NCBI GenBank assembly: GCA_963932465.1
Contig: OZ010795.1
Span: 477,204,806 to 477,268,805, forward strand
DNA from: Maratus speciosus
Lineage: Eukaryota > Arthropoda > Arachnida > Araneae > Salticidae
Reading direction: 5' to 3'
Length of the DNA stretch: 64,000 nucleotides
Shown: piece after piece, positions 34,810-45,646 of the stretch
Layout of the letters: the number at the start of each line of letters is the position of its first letter
Numbering within the stretch: position 1 is the first letter of the stretch
Notes under the pieces: generated by a model
The model's database searches: none
What the model was told of the DNA's origin: nothing
Seen by the model: only the letters and a program-made list of their open reading frames with translations
Program-made: the position numbers and the translations under genes

Positions 34810-35296
34810 TTACTTACTCACTTACTTAATAAAAGGAAAATTTTCATTCTAATATTCTGGTGCCAATGTGGCATTTAAGAATTAAAATTAAGTGATCCAA
34901 AAATGAACCACCGCCCTTGAAGGGGTTAAAGCAGTAAAATGTAGTAAATTGAATTATATCAATCGTTCTATAACGCTGTTAAAAATACCGGGAGGCAAAG
35001 ACTCTGTTTACTTAATTCATTTTATTTTAGCTTCCTTTTAAATGTTTAACTGGTCTTCTTTAATCAAACACAAAAACAACCATTGGATGTCTTAACAGCA
35101 ACTGATTCTGCCTTAAGTTTTCGCAATCAAAGGGAATTGAATGAAACCCCGTTTACAGAGAGATCGCTACAGGTTTTTTCATTATAATACAATTTTCACT
35201 AATCTTTTTAATACGATCAAATTAGCGTGTTTTTAGATTCTGCGGTGTCTGAACGGGGGTTGGCGAGCGTAGCTTGCAGGGGACAGAGCACCCTAG

Positions 35297-36381
35297 CACT
35301 ATATAATGGGGAAATTTAGTTTAGCAAGAAAACGCATACCAGGTGGAAATTTCTCTTTCAGCAATTTATACAAATCGATGGAAACATACTAGTATGCTTT
35401 TGTACAACCCTGTAGTTAACCTAGTACCTTTATTACACGCCACTATTTAGCTAAAGTTTAATTCAAAGTAAAACACTCTTAAATCTACTGGAATCATATT
35501 TCCAGAAATTATCATTTATAGACGGCCATGGATCCAATTCTTTGCGTGACCATGTATATCATTTTATCTATGTTCTACAAACATTTCTTAGTAAAGTAAA
35601 TGCAGTTCAGCGTAAAAACGCATAACTAATTTAAAAACCACCTTTAAGCAATTTGCAATCATACCCAGTAACCATTTCGAATTCTTTTGTGTAGCCCTGT
35701 ATATCAATTGCAGTATTTATACATATCATATACGCACAAATATAGTGAAACGTAAAAGCACATAACATAATTAAAAATGCAATTCCAGCAATCATCGCTA
35801 CTGTACAGTACTTCGGATACAATACAGTATCCGAAATCTTTTGTGTGTCCCTGTAAATGCTATGCATTTCGTATTATGCATAAAATAAGTTGTAGTGAAC
35901 CTCATCGACGTATATCAATTTGATTATACATGAAATAATTTAACATAATTAAAATACTCCAAAAAATATTCCCTCCACCCTATATCAATATGTAACGGAA
36001 TTCTCTTGAGTGGCCCTGTAAATGAATAATAACTATTCTTTGCACTGCATATTCTATAGAATGTATATTTTAGTTCACTTGATCAATGCATATCAATTTT
36101 ATTATGTTTGAAAGCATGTAACATCATTAAAAATCCTTTTAAACTATTTTTTCCCATAGGCCGTAATGTAACGGAAAACTTTTGACTGTCCTGTAAATGA
36201 ACTAAGCATACTACAAACTTAATTTGATATAGGGTTTGTGCTATGGTAGAGGTCACTAACATCCAAAAATTTCAGAACGATCCGAGTATATTTACGGTAG
36301 TTAGAGTGCAGAGACGGACAGACGGACAGAAGGCCAGACAAACCGAAGTCATAAACACTTTTCAACGTTGTTGGAAAGTGT
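35297..36381 (-). repeat. Family A copy A3, head-side piece
   Basis: Continues the copy broken at 28319. It runs through complemented unit motifs (CTTTTGTGTAGCCCTGTA, CTTTTGTGTGTCCCTGTAAA, CTCTTGAGTGGCCCTGTAAA, CTTTTGACTGTCCTGTAAAT) to GGACAGACGGACAGAAGG at about 36314 and the head hairpin AACACTTTTCAACGTTGTTG near 36354. Confidence 0.75.
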
Positions 36382-37203
36382 AAAAAAGAAATTTTTTAAT
36401 ACTCTAATAACATTTCCATTACTTATGCACTGATTCATTTCTTTCACTAATTTATTTTTTCTCATTAAAACTTTAAGTATCTTTTTTTATTGAAAATCTT
36501 AATAGAATGAACGTAATTTTATTAAAATTCTCTCCGAGTGCAACAATACAAGGTCTCTATAAAATTACTCTAAAAAAAAAAAAAAAATAAAAAAAAAAAA
36601 ATTAAAAAATGTTTTAATGAAATAGTATTGCAAAACCATTTTGAAAACAAGAAAAATATCCTATAAATTTAATGATGTCTGGAATTGGATGATTTATTTT
36701 TTCTAGCAAAATAATTGAAGAGTTGACATGGGAAAGGGAATAAGTCGCTGTTGCTAGTAGGCTACTTTTTTTATATTCAGATTTCTTGATTGGCACCACT
36801 TTTTTAAAATATTAAAATTCGTCTTACTTAATGACATATAAATTAAGACGAAAACAAGGGGAATTTTACCATTGGAAAAGTGTGATGCAAATCAAGAAAT
36901 CGGAATTAAAAAAAAAGTAGCCCATTGGCAACAGTGACTTACTCCCTTTCCCATGTCAACACCTCAATTGTTACAAACGAAATGAAGTCTAACGCAAAGG
37001 AATTGGTTGCTTTTCTTTTTAAATATATATTGCGTCCCATTCACTAATAAATATTAAACACAGAAAAAAATTATAAAACAATTAATTTGTAGAATGTATA
37101 TCACATTTCTATAATGATTTTTGAACTGAGACAAAATGCAAATTGGGATACATAGTGACACAAAACAAAACAAGTCGGAAATTGTACGTCAAAAGCGGCA
37201 ATG
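36382..37203. other. AT-rich stretch with a foldback
   Basis: No gene. Inverted arms 36712-36795 and 36888-36970 share TTGACATGGGAAAGGGA and GGCTACTTTTTTT with a loop of about 90 bp, probably a small foldback MITE. Confidence 0.6.
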
Positions 37204-38457
37204 AGGTGCGTTCGTACTATAACTAGTTTTATAAATACAGTCGGACCTCGTTTTCCCGACACCCGGTTTTCACGTCACTCCGCTTATCACGTCAGTTTTT
37301 CAAAGTCCCAATTTTCTGTATATGATTTTAATGTAAATAAACTCCGAATTTTACGTCGTTGAATAATTTTCAACTCCAGATATCCCGACGGTTTAGGAAA
37401 ATTGTCCATTTTTTATAATACATCTTATAAGCACGGCAATTAAGCGGTAAGAAATGTCTTAGCTAATCTTTTTACAAAATTGTCTAAATTACTCATTGAG
37501 ATAAATGAGAAATTTTACTTCAATCCTTTATCTGAATAAATAAACCTACAAACTGTGAATACCCACTTAAGCTCCAAATAGACGTATCAGTCTACTCGCG
37601 GTTTTTTTGTTCTGCCCAGGCGGCGGTTTCTTGTGGCTTCACGGGCTTTTTCATCCGACTAAAACCGAAGCATTGCGTAGCATTGAAACGATCAGAAATT
37701 ATCTAACATCCATTTATGAAACAACGAATATTGATTACAACTCATTGCATAATATTGAAAAAATAATTGTAGGAAGCACATCTAGGGATAAGCAAACCTT
37801 AATTAATTAATATTTCACGTAACAATAAAAAAAAAAAAACCAGTCATCATAAATCTGATTTTTATTCCTGTTAATTTTGTTTTTGTGTTTAGTTTGTTTA
37901 ACAATAATATTTTATTGCTTAAAACTGCAAGAACAGTTATGAATTTAAAATTACAGCTTTTTATAAACATTTTTTTTCTAACCCCGGTTATCACGACACT
38001 CCGCTTATGACGACACTATTTCTGGACATTAGAGTGTCGGGATAACGAGGTTCGACTGTACTCAAATCTTCGTACGATAGCTGTTGCACTCTTAGGCAAA
38101 AATGCATGAATACAAAATTTATTGCTATTATATATATTTAATTCAGTAATACGGAAATAATAGGACTCCATCTTAAATACGACGTAATCACCATGGCAAC
38201 TTAGAAACATTATCTGTCATGGAATATCATTGAATTAATTACGTAATAAAAGATTTAAGAGGATGAAGAAAACTTTGTTAATATCTTTTTAAGTTTTGAT
38301 TCATTTTTCATAATTTTGAAATGACAAAATTCTGAAACGATTATATATATTCAATTTCAAGCCATTCGGTTGGGTAGTTTTTCCGTTGTTACGTGCGGAC
38401 AGGCGGAGCAGGCAATGACTATAGGTGCTATGTATTTATATAATTACGAACGCACCT
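37204..38457 (-). repeat. Family D element, copy D2
   Basis: Minus orientation. The right end is the hairpin head (AGGTGC...GCACCT, 38423-38457), followed inward by a decayed GTCCGCCTGTCC tract. The left end is AGGTGCGTTCGTACTATAAC, with a family-specific extension outward (GGCAATG). Most of the length is a nested Tigger element (37236-38060). Confidence 0.6.
37236..38060. mobile_element. pogo/Tigger-type element nested in D2
   Basis: Ends TACAGTCGGACCTCGTTTTC and complement TACAGTCGAACCTCGTTATC, both continuing CCGACAC. TA at both outer edges. About 825 bp, internally deleted. A short plus-strand frame at 37660-37807 (EALRSIETIRNYL) is possibly a transposase C-terminal remnant. Confidence 0.7.
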
Positions 38458-38604
38458 AAAAATTACGTATTCTCAAAATAGACACATGTATTTTGCTAAT
38501 ATAAAATGTAAGGTTAATACACTTTAACCAGATTGTGACATATATGTCCTAGCGAATTATTTTTTCTTCTATTTGTACCATTTTTTAAAAAATAACCTCT
38601 GACA

Positions 38605-38839
38605 TACACTGTAAAAAAAGGTCGATTTTACGGTATAATACGGGCAGCTGGGGTATCAGTTATAACCGTAAAATTAATAATTTTAAACCGTAAAATAAGC
38701 AGAAATCTACCGTCTTATAAATGAATTAAATCGTATATTTCTGCTTATTTAACGGTTTATTATTGTTGATTAAACGGAAGTATCAGCTGCCATTATTATA
38801 CCGTAAAATCAACATTTTTTTTTTTGTTTGTTTACAGTA
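38605..38839. mobile_element. MITE with CACTGTAAAAAAA ends, abutting a Helitron
   Basis: Inverted arms share CGATTTTACGGTATAATA-like sequence and GGCAGCTG. The left end is TACACTGTAAAAAAAGG and the right end TTTACAGTA. Helitron copy 2 begins at the next base. Confidence 0.7.
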
Positions 38840-40086
38840 CTAGGGGGTTCTGCCCTCTAAGAGCTACGATCGCCAGCACCCTTTCAGACTCTAAAAACAC
38901 GGTAATTTGATCGGCTTAAAAAGATTACGGAAGATTGAATTATAATTGAAAAAACATTGGCGATTTCCCTGTAAATGGGTTTCCAGTCATTTCCATTTTG
39001 CTGAGGGATTTTATGAGGAATAAAATGCTATTAATGTCTGTTTTCGTGTTTGTTTAAACAAGATTACTTAAACATTTGAAAATCAGCTAATATAAAATAA
39101 ACTATATCAGCAGAGTCTTTGCCTCCCTGTATTTTTAACCACGCCGTCAGAAAATTGTTTTAAAAAAGATATTTTAAATGTATCGTTTTAAATCTGACAT
39201 AATCTTCAGCAAAGATTTCATTCTCTTTTTAACATTTACGTGAAAATATTTTTATTGCTAGAAGGGAAATATTATAATATATTATGCTGTCTTTGAATTG
39301 GCAACAATCGATTAAAAGATCATCTCGAAATATGAAATAAATGTTTCGTGTAAATATATTTTTTTAATTTAAACTGATGGAAACGTTATTATTTAACCAT
39401 TTTAAATATGGCGTAATTTCCAATTTCCCCTATTTACTGCTGTGAACAAATATTAATGAATTCATTATTTTAAAATTTACGTGTAAATGCAATTTTTATG
39501 ACGTAATTTTTAATATTTTTCCTCATTTAACATGTAATCATTTAATTCCAATTTGAAAGTTTTTTTCTATTTGTAATATTCACGTGTAAACAAACTTTTT
39601 GTTTGAAGTAAATATTATTCTTTGTCCTGTTTTTATATTTGGCAACAATTTAAAATTACAACCTTATTTAAAATATGTTAAAAATATCTCTCGAAATGCC
39701 GAAAATCTGAATTGAAAATTGAAAATCCCCTTCAAAAAATGAGTCAAATTAAAAAAATAAATACAGTCTACACCGCAAGCTTTTAATATATATATCCTTA
39801 GATAAAATGATTAAATTACTATGTATAGTTGTTCCTTTTATAAATCTTTTTTATTGGAATGATTTTGACCAAATTTAAAATTAAATATCTTTTAAAATAA
39901 ATCTTCGATTTAAAAACTGCCTGCTTCAGCGTGTTTGTAAAGCATTTCTCTATAATACTACCAATTTACATATTTTTGCATGCAGTAGTTATCTTAATAT
40001 TAGGGAAGAAAGACCCACGGTCACAAAAAAGTCATTTACGGCGACGGCGGTGACAGCGTTATTTACTTTATTTTTAAATAGAGAGA
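38840..40086 (-). mobile_element. Non-autonomous Helitron, copy 2
   Basis: On the minus strand: A, then TCTCTCTATTTAAA at 40086, a GTCACCGCCGTCGCCG block, an AT-rich body with three TTCACGTG-type motifs, a GC hairpin, and CTAG at 38843-38840 followed by T. All Helitron end rules are met. No protein coded. Confidence 0.85.
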
Positions 40087-41425
40087 TACACTGAACTAGG
40101 ATATTTTCAAAATAATTCTATCAGAAAAAAATTGTAAATTCTGGTACAATTGAATATGAGAGTTGTTATCAGTCCTACCCTTTAATCAAAGGTTTAAGTG
40201 GTGATATATTCACAGGAGATGAAAAATTACAGATTTTCTTTCTTCGTCATGAACAAAACTTCTGTTTTGAGAGCTATTAATTATTCGCTCTCCTCATGAG
40301 AAATAATCAATAACAGAGAGTAAGTGTAGCATAAAGGATAAAACATGTTCTTAAGGATAAAAACATGAGATGAGATAATGATGAAAGCTGATAGTTAATT
40401 GCTCTCAAATCTGTAGTTATGACCTTTAATAATTACATGGAGAAAAATAAAAATCTACTTCTGTATGACTAATCATTGTTCATGTTAAATGCGTTCATTA
40501 TGATGTTAAGATACCAAAGGTAGTAGTTGCAAATTTTTTGTTATATTTTCTATAAATTGTTTTCATAAATCATTGCAAGAAAATGTCCTTTTATAAATTA
40601 AAGAATTGGGAAAATCAGAGAGCATGATCTCTTGAAAGCAATATAAATATACAGAAATTAGTTATAAAACTTTTTTTAGAATCTTATCAGAAAAAACACA
40701 GAAAAGCATAAGAAATGTACACCTTTGAAATAAAGTAAATACCAATACAAAAAAAATGAGAAATTAACACTTTCCATATAAAAACATTGGTTGAGCGGTA
40801 AATGTTTAAAAACAAATGTCGATAATTATTTTTATATCAGACCTTATTAATCCCCCCAAAATCCACCGAAATAAATCCCTAGTTTTTTCCTCATTATTCT
40901 CATAAACAAAGATAATTATCCTTGTTTGCTTACACTTGCCATTCTTTTTTTTTCACTATAAATACTTTGCTCAATAATTGGACGTTAAATGGCGCTTCAT
41001 TTTTTATACAATTGCTATTTTTTATAAATCGTTGAAGATGAAGAAAAAAGTTTTTGGTGTAAAAATATCCAGGAAATATAAGTGGAACATAACTTTTATG
41101 GTTGCTTGAAATACATTCAATTTATGCAAATTTTCTGCTAATTACGCATGCCTTCAAACTACTAATTTTCATTTTTTTTTCCTGCACTGTTTTAAGTGCT
41201 TCTGGTATTTTTCGATATGCTAAAATCAATAATACCACGCTTTTCATTCTTCCACGTGAAGTTTTTCAATAAAGTGAGAAAGAAAAGAGGGATAAGAAGT
41301 AAGAAAGTAGTAAGAGAGTAAGAAGTAAAGCTGCACATAAAAAGTAGCAGATTCAAAACACTTTAGTGAAAAAACCCCCAAACACTTAAATGAATGGTTT
41401 TTTATTTTGTTTCGTTACAATTATA
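40087..41425. other. AT-rich stretch, nothing recognised
   Basis: No coding motif, terminal repeat or RNA gene was seen in about 1.3 kb. Confidence 0.5.
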
Positions 41426-41851
41426 TACCGTATATACTCGCGTATAAGTCGACCCCCTAACTTTCGAATGCAAATTCTGGAAAAAATCAAAAACCCGCGT
41501 ATAAGTCGACCCCCTAACTTTTTGCTTCAATTTTGCATAAAATCAAACCAAAGATTTCACTTGCCAATGCAAAAATGTAATAAGTTAACAAAAACAAATC
41601 ATTGAATTTTTTTTAAATGATAAAGTATTATTATTTGTATATTTTATATATTATTTTTCTATTCATGCACATAAAATGCCATATTTTTGCAGTATTCGAA
41701 GCAATATATGTTTTTGCAATATATGTTTATAATAGCATATATGTTTATATGTTTTTGCTTTTTTAACTGACTCGCGTATAAGTCGACCACACAAATTTGC
41801 TTACCGAAAATTGTCACAAATTCCTCGACTTATACGCGAGTATATACGGTA
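41426..41851. mobile_element. DNA-transposon MITE with TACCGTATATACTCGCG ends
   Basis: Ends TACCGTATATACTCGCGTAT and its complement, about 27 bp nearly perfect. The subterminal motif GCGTATAAGTCGACCCCCTA occurs twice at the left (41439, 41496) and in decayed form at 41773, perhaps transposase-binding sites. Superfamily not assigned. Confidence 0.75.
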
Positions 41852-41875
41852 TTTTATATATTATATACAGTATAA

Positions 41876-42432
41876 CCTCAATTATCCGAAGTAACTGGGA
41901 CCGACAATCTTTCAGATAATCGAAAATGCTTCGATTTTAAGATTAAGGACAAATATATGCGTTCTTTCTTATTATGGTAACAAGTACTAAGTAAAAATAA
42001 ACCAATAGCAAATTAGAAACAAGAATAAATTACCTGAATTTTTATTTTGAAATTAAGTGCATTTTATATATTTCACAAAGGTTGAAACAAAGTTTTGTTT
42101 GTCACAGTATCGATTGCCTTTGCTTTACAGTTCTATGGCGAAGTTTTTTTCAATACTATTAGTTCACCAGTATCACAGTCTTTCTGCTGTTCCAGCCATG
42201 CCAAACCTTTTTCAAAATATTCAAAAGCTTCAGAATTGCCAATTTGTTCGTTTTCTTCGCCTGCTAGACCAATTCTAAGAAACGGAATCCGAAATATTTA
42301 TCTGTACTCGTGGTTCGGAAAGGGTCGCTTGCACACAAGGAATCTGATAGTAAAAACTATATATATAGATAAATGGGTTTCGTACCGAGAGTTTCGGTTA
42401 AAAGAGTTTCGGATAAAAGAGGTTCTACTATA
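41876..42432. mobile_element. pogo/Tigger-type element, internally deleted
   Basis: Ends TACAGTATAACCTCAATTAT and complement TATAGTAGAACCTCTTTTAT, both continuing CCGAA. It carries a transposase C-terminal remnant on the minus strand. Confidence 0.75.
42133..42279 (-). pseudogene. pogo/Tigger transposase C-terminal remnant
   Basis: Minus-strand codons read EAFEYFEKGLAWLEQQKDCD, then TGELIVLKKTSP and a stop. The pattern AFxxxExGLxWxEQQ...LxxLKR is found near the C-terminus of pogo/Tigger (jerky-like) transposases. The catalytic domain is absent. Confidence 0.65.
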
Positions 42433-42722
42433 TTCTATTTTTCGAATAACGTTTCTATTTCATTCATTTTTGAGAAATCCCCATCAAAGTTATTTTTAGA
42501 GGCCTCCCAACTGCAACGGATATTAAAGGGTTAAAAGAAACTTTGACCTTTAAAGGTTCACAATCATCAAAGTATCACAACTAAAATGCCGCAAACAGGG
42601 AAATAAATTACTCCCCCTCTTCTTAATTCAACTACCAAAAAATGGAACTTCCCATGTCATTTATAATTTAAAATCATTATTCAAAATCCACGTTACTGTT
42701 AAAATATTGAGAATTGACAAAA

Positions 42723-42903
42723 ATGAAATTCACTGCCATCGTTGCCAAAAAAAATTTCATATTGCTGCTAACTGTAACATGGATCCTCGTCTGCAGCGGG
42801 GACCATCTTTCTACGGATGATCCTAGCAAAAAAGCTCTTGATCTAGACAGACCGCCCCCCAAAATACAGCAACTACGATCTCCCGCACCCTTCAAGGTAC
42901 AAG
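42723..42903 (+). CDS. Candidate first coding exon of an unknown secreted protein
   Basis: ATG at 42723 with A at -3, giving MKFTAIVAKKNFILLLTVTW and then ILVCSG, a good signal peptide: basic start, hydrophobic core, small residues before the likely cut near CSG. A short acidic then Pro-rich mature part follows (DHLSTDDPSKKALDLDRPPP), ending PAPFKVQ. The frame runs into AAG|GTATGT, a strong splice donor at 42903/42904; a weaker alternative lies seven bases upstream. The exon is richer in G+C than its surroundings and overlaps no repeat recognised here. No downstream exon or family was recognised. It may be a chance frame; the combination of features makes it the best host-gene candidate. Confidence 0.4.
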
Positions 42904-43282
42904 GTATGTAAAAAATTCCCTCTTAAACCACAATTCAAAAAGTTATATGCAGAAGCTACCTTAAATGCAAACAATCACCCAATGACTAAAACGATGAAAG
43001 TCCAAAATCTCTGTAAACCTAAAACAAAATCAAATTTAAATATTAAACCTACACTCAACATTTATACGAACTAAATGAATTCACTAACGAAATTCCTACA
43101 ATTATTGATGTCATAAAGAAAATAAAAAATGAACTTGAAATTTCCCAGCAGTGTCCTGGAAAAGATTTCTGTTAAAAAATGTATATTTTCAAAATTATTA
43201 ATTTTCAATGAAATGTTATCAAATCCTACGAATACTAACGATGATGTTGTTAAAGCTCAATATTTGTTATTTATAGATAAAT
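42904..43282. other. Possible intron, nothing else recognised
   Basis: AT-rich sequence after the candidate splice donor. No clear second exon. Confidence 0.35.
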
Positions 43283-43437
43283 ATATGCGTAGTTGCCAAT
43301 CTCCCGATTTTTTGGACACCAGTAAAATCTTACAAAAATGTTTTCTTTATGCGTTAAAACTGCGATTGTATAAAGCAAGTATTTCTGCATAAAAATATTG
43401 GTATGAAAAAAATCGGGAGGTTGGCAACTATGTATAT
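43283..43437. mobile_element. Small MITE, GTTGCCAATCTCCCG ends
   Basis: AGTTGCCAATCTCCCGATTT at the left and AAATCGGGAGGTTGGCAACT at the right; about 155 bp with about 32-bp arms. Confidence 0.75.
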
Positions 43438-43867
43438 GTATATATTTTAAACTTTATTTAAGTTTCTATTTAAATGTATGGTTCCTGAAAAGCGCCTTTG
43501 TTTTTTTTATAAGATCTTGGAGCCTTTGGCTTTCCTTTACCATCTGGCTAAACTAGTGCGTAACTTATCTATCTTTCTTTTTAATTTTTAGTCCAAATTC
43601 ATTTTTTCGACCTCTTTCTTCATTAAAATTTTAGTTGAGGGCTACTGTATTGGTTATCTTGTTGGACGGGGCTTGCAGAGCCATATGGTAGGCCACCCCG
43701 CCTGATCTAATCCCGCCTGTCTCTCAAACACTTTCAATGACGTACGTTCAATTACAGATTTCATTGTAAGACCTTGAGTAGGCGGGACCTTCGGGTATCG
43801 TCCAATGAAATTTCTCATACCTTTTGCTGTTTTAGTTTACCTCTCAAATACAGATATTTTTTCCTCG
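43438..43867. other. Unassigned, moderately GC-rich flank
   Basis: No gene recognised. Composition rises around 43660-43800 (GGCCACCCCGCCTGATC). Confidence 0.35.
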
Positions 43868-45062
43868 TGCATTGCTCATGCTGAGGTGCCTGATATCTAC
43901 CCCTTGTATATCTGCCCCCATACGTCATTTTGACGTCGCAGTAGAAGGGGACACATATCCAGTGCTACACCATTTCACTTTATTCGAGAATTGTATATCC
44001 GACCCCTCTATATATGCCCCCATATCAGAAGGGGGCACATATCCAATACAGAGCATTTTATTTTTCTCAAGAGCTGTACATCCACCCCCTGTATATATGC
44101 CCCCATACGTTATTTTGACGTCACAGCTGAAGGGGACACATATCCAGTCCTACAGAATTTTCCTTTCGTCGAAGGGTGTATATCCGACCCCTGTATATAT
44201 GCCCCCATACGTCATTTTGACGTCATAGCAAAGGGGACACATATCAAGGGGGCAGATATCCAATGCTAGGACTTTTACTTTTGGCGAGAGAGTTGGACAA
44301 CCGACCCCTGTATGTATGCCCCCATACGTCATTTTAACGTCACAGCAGAAAGGGACACATATCAAGGGGGCAGATATCCAATGCTAGGACTTTTACTTTT
44401 GGCGAGCGGGTTGTATATCCGACCCCTGTATATATGCCCCCATACGTCATTTTGATGTCACAGTCGAGGGGACACATATACATTGCTTGGGGGGGCATAT
44501 ATACAGGGGTCGGATATCCAACTCTCTCACCAAAAGTAAAAGCCTTAGCATTGGATATCTGACCCCTTGATATGTATCCCCTGTGCTCTGACGTCAAAAT
44601 GACGTATTGGGGCAGATATACAGGGGTCGGATATCCAAATCTCTCTCCAAAAGTAAAAATCCTAGCATTGGATATCTGCCCCCTTGATATGTGTCCCCTT
44701 CTGCTGTGACGTCAAAATTACATATGGGGGCATATATACAGGGGTTGGATATACACCCTTCGAAGAAAGGAAAATTCTCTAGGACTGGATATGTGTCCCC
44801 TTCAGCTGTGACGTCGTATGGGGGCATATATACAGGGGGTGTATATACAGCTATCGACGAAAATAAAATGCTCTGTATTGGATATGTGCCCCCATCTGCT
44901 ATGGGGACATATATACAGGGGTCGGATATACACCCTTCGACGACAGTGAAATTCTGCAGCACTGGATATGTGCCCCCTTCTATCTGTGACGTCAAAATGA
45001 CGTAAGGGGGCAGATATACAGGGGGTAGATATCAGCGTCCCCGTGACGAGTAATGCGCACTA
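43868..45062. repeat. Giant palindrome: two ~590-bp inverted arms of tandem units
   Basis: Left arm 43868 to about 44468, right arm about 44480-45062, mirror images with a tiny loop. Left-arm anchors TGCCCCCATA lie at about 43915, 44012, 44097, 44200, 44318 and 44436. The right arm has mirrored GGGGGCAT/GGGGGCAG anchors at about 44499, 44611, 44725, 44819, 44903 and 45005, with nearly mirrored spacings (97/85/103/118/118 against 112/114/94/84/102 read outward). Each unit holds ATATCCGACCCCTGTATATA-like text and a GACGTC site. Open frames inside are by-products. Confidence 0.85.
43925..45003. promoter_or_regulatory. Array of TGACGTCA (CRE-type) motifs
   Basis: Exact TGACGTCA occurs near 44116, 44220, 44590, 44708 and 44990. 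One-base variants (TGACGTCG, AACGTCA, TGATGTCA) lie near 43930, 44336, 44454 and 44812. All sit in the same place in the tandem units. TGACGTCA is the consensus CREB/ATF site. Function here is inferred only. Confidence 0.5.
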
Positions 45063-45646
45063 GGATTGACATCTAAATTAGTGAGCTATGTGGCCCCCTT
45101 TGTTTTTATAAGTTTTTAGAGGTAGTTGGTTAGGCTTGGTTACCTTATGCTATGATTTTTCTGTGCCCGTTGTTACCCTACTGTAATTGCATTTTCCGTT
45201 CTTTACCTAGGCCAGCCAGTGAAATGAAATCGAAGTGTAGGGCAACCAAATTAATTTGGATGCCTTATGCGCCCTATTTCTGGAGGTTATATTTAACCTC
45301 GTGCTCTCAACTCTCGAATGACCGACAGGACTCCAGCAGAGCTTCCAAATTATACTTTTAGGCCGTGCATTGTTTCGAAATTCATCCTTAGTTCCCTTTT
45401 CATATTTAATTGGAGGTTACGCGCGGCGGCGTTTCACGCCTCGTTGGCACTCCTTAAAAACAGCGATGCCATTTCATGTCATTATTTCCTACTTTATTTT
45501 GAATACTTCCCAATTTAGGCATCTCCAACATATAAAAAAATTATATGCGTTTCAATTATTTTGGTACCGCCTGTATATTTAAACTGGCGATTCTCGAAAA
45601 TTGTGTTTGCGAATTCGCTCCGAATATCCCAGACACCTCATTTTTA
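45063..45646. other. Unassigned, moderately GC-rich flank
   Basis: No gene recognised. GGTTATATTTAACCTCG near 45286 looks like a TATA region, but nothing coding follows clearly. Confidence 0.35.

Larger units (their letters stand above)
30220..34810 (-). mobile_element. Non-LTR retrotransposon (R1/I-like), 5' truncated
   Basis: Minus-strand LINE with a partial ORF1 (34408-34809), a complete ORF2 (30824-34411) and about 600 bp of 3' sequence. ORF1 lacks its N-terminal half, so insertion was 5' truncated. There is no poly-A tail at the 3' side and the exact ends are uncertain. The element sits inside a piggyBac-type MITE. Confidence 0.8.
30145..34929. mobile_element. piggyBac-type MITE split by a LINE
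   Basis: Outer ends TTAACCCTTTCAGAGG (30145) and CCTTGAAGGGGTTAA (to 34929) are bounded by TTAA on both sides, the piggyBac target duplication. About 85 bp of each arm correspond, down to GGCACCAGAAT at both inner edges. Removing the element and one TTAA restores Helitron sequence similar to 52255 (complement GCGTTAGAAG). No piggyBac transposase. Confidence 0.6.
28320..35296 (+). mobile_element. Composite Helitron, copy 4 (~7 kb, nested inserts)
   Basis: 5' end TCTACCCTATATATATAAAA directly after A (28319). 3' end: the hairpin region GGGGGTTGGCGAGCGTAGCT (about 35256) closing with CTAG at 35293-35296. Flanks 28319 and 35297 join a single family A element, fixing both ends. About 29900-30144 and 34985-35296 resemble the short Helitrons, but the 5' end is different. 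Inside are a MITE (29201-29490) and a piggyBac MITE with a LINE (30145-34929). No RepHel gene. Net Helitron sequence is about 2.2 kb. Confidence 0.75.

Noticed and set aside
43129..43392. 87-codon frame after the candidate exon as a second exon
   Set aside because: Its second half is inside the MITE at 43283-43437 and no convincing acceptor precedes it.
43872..45005. Several 70-133-codon frames on both strands with repeated Pro/Ile-rich peptides
   Set aside because: By-products of the tandem palindrome; the same peptides appear on both strands.
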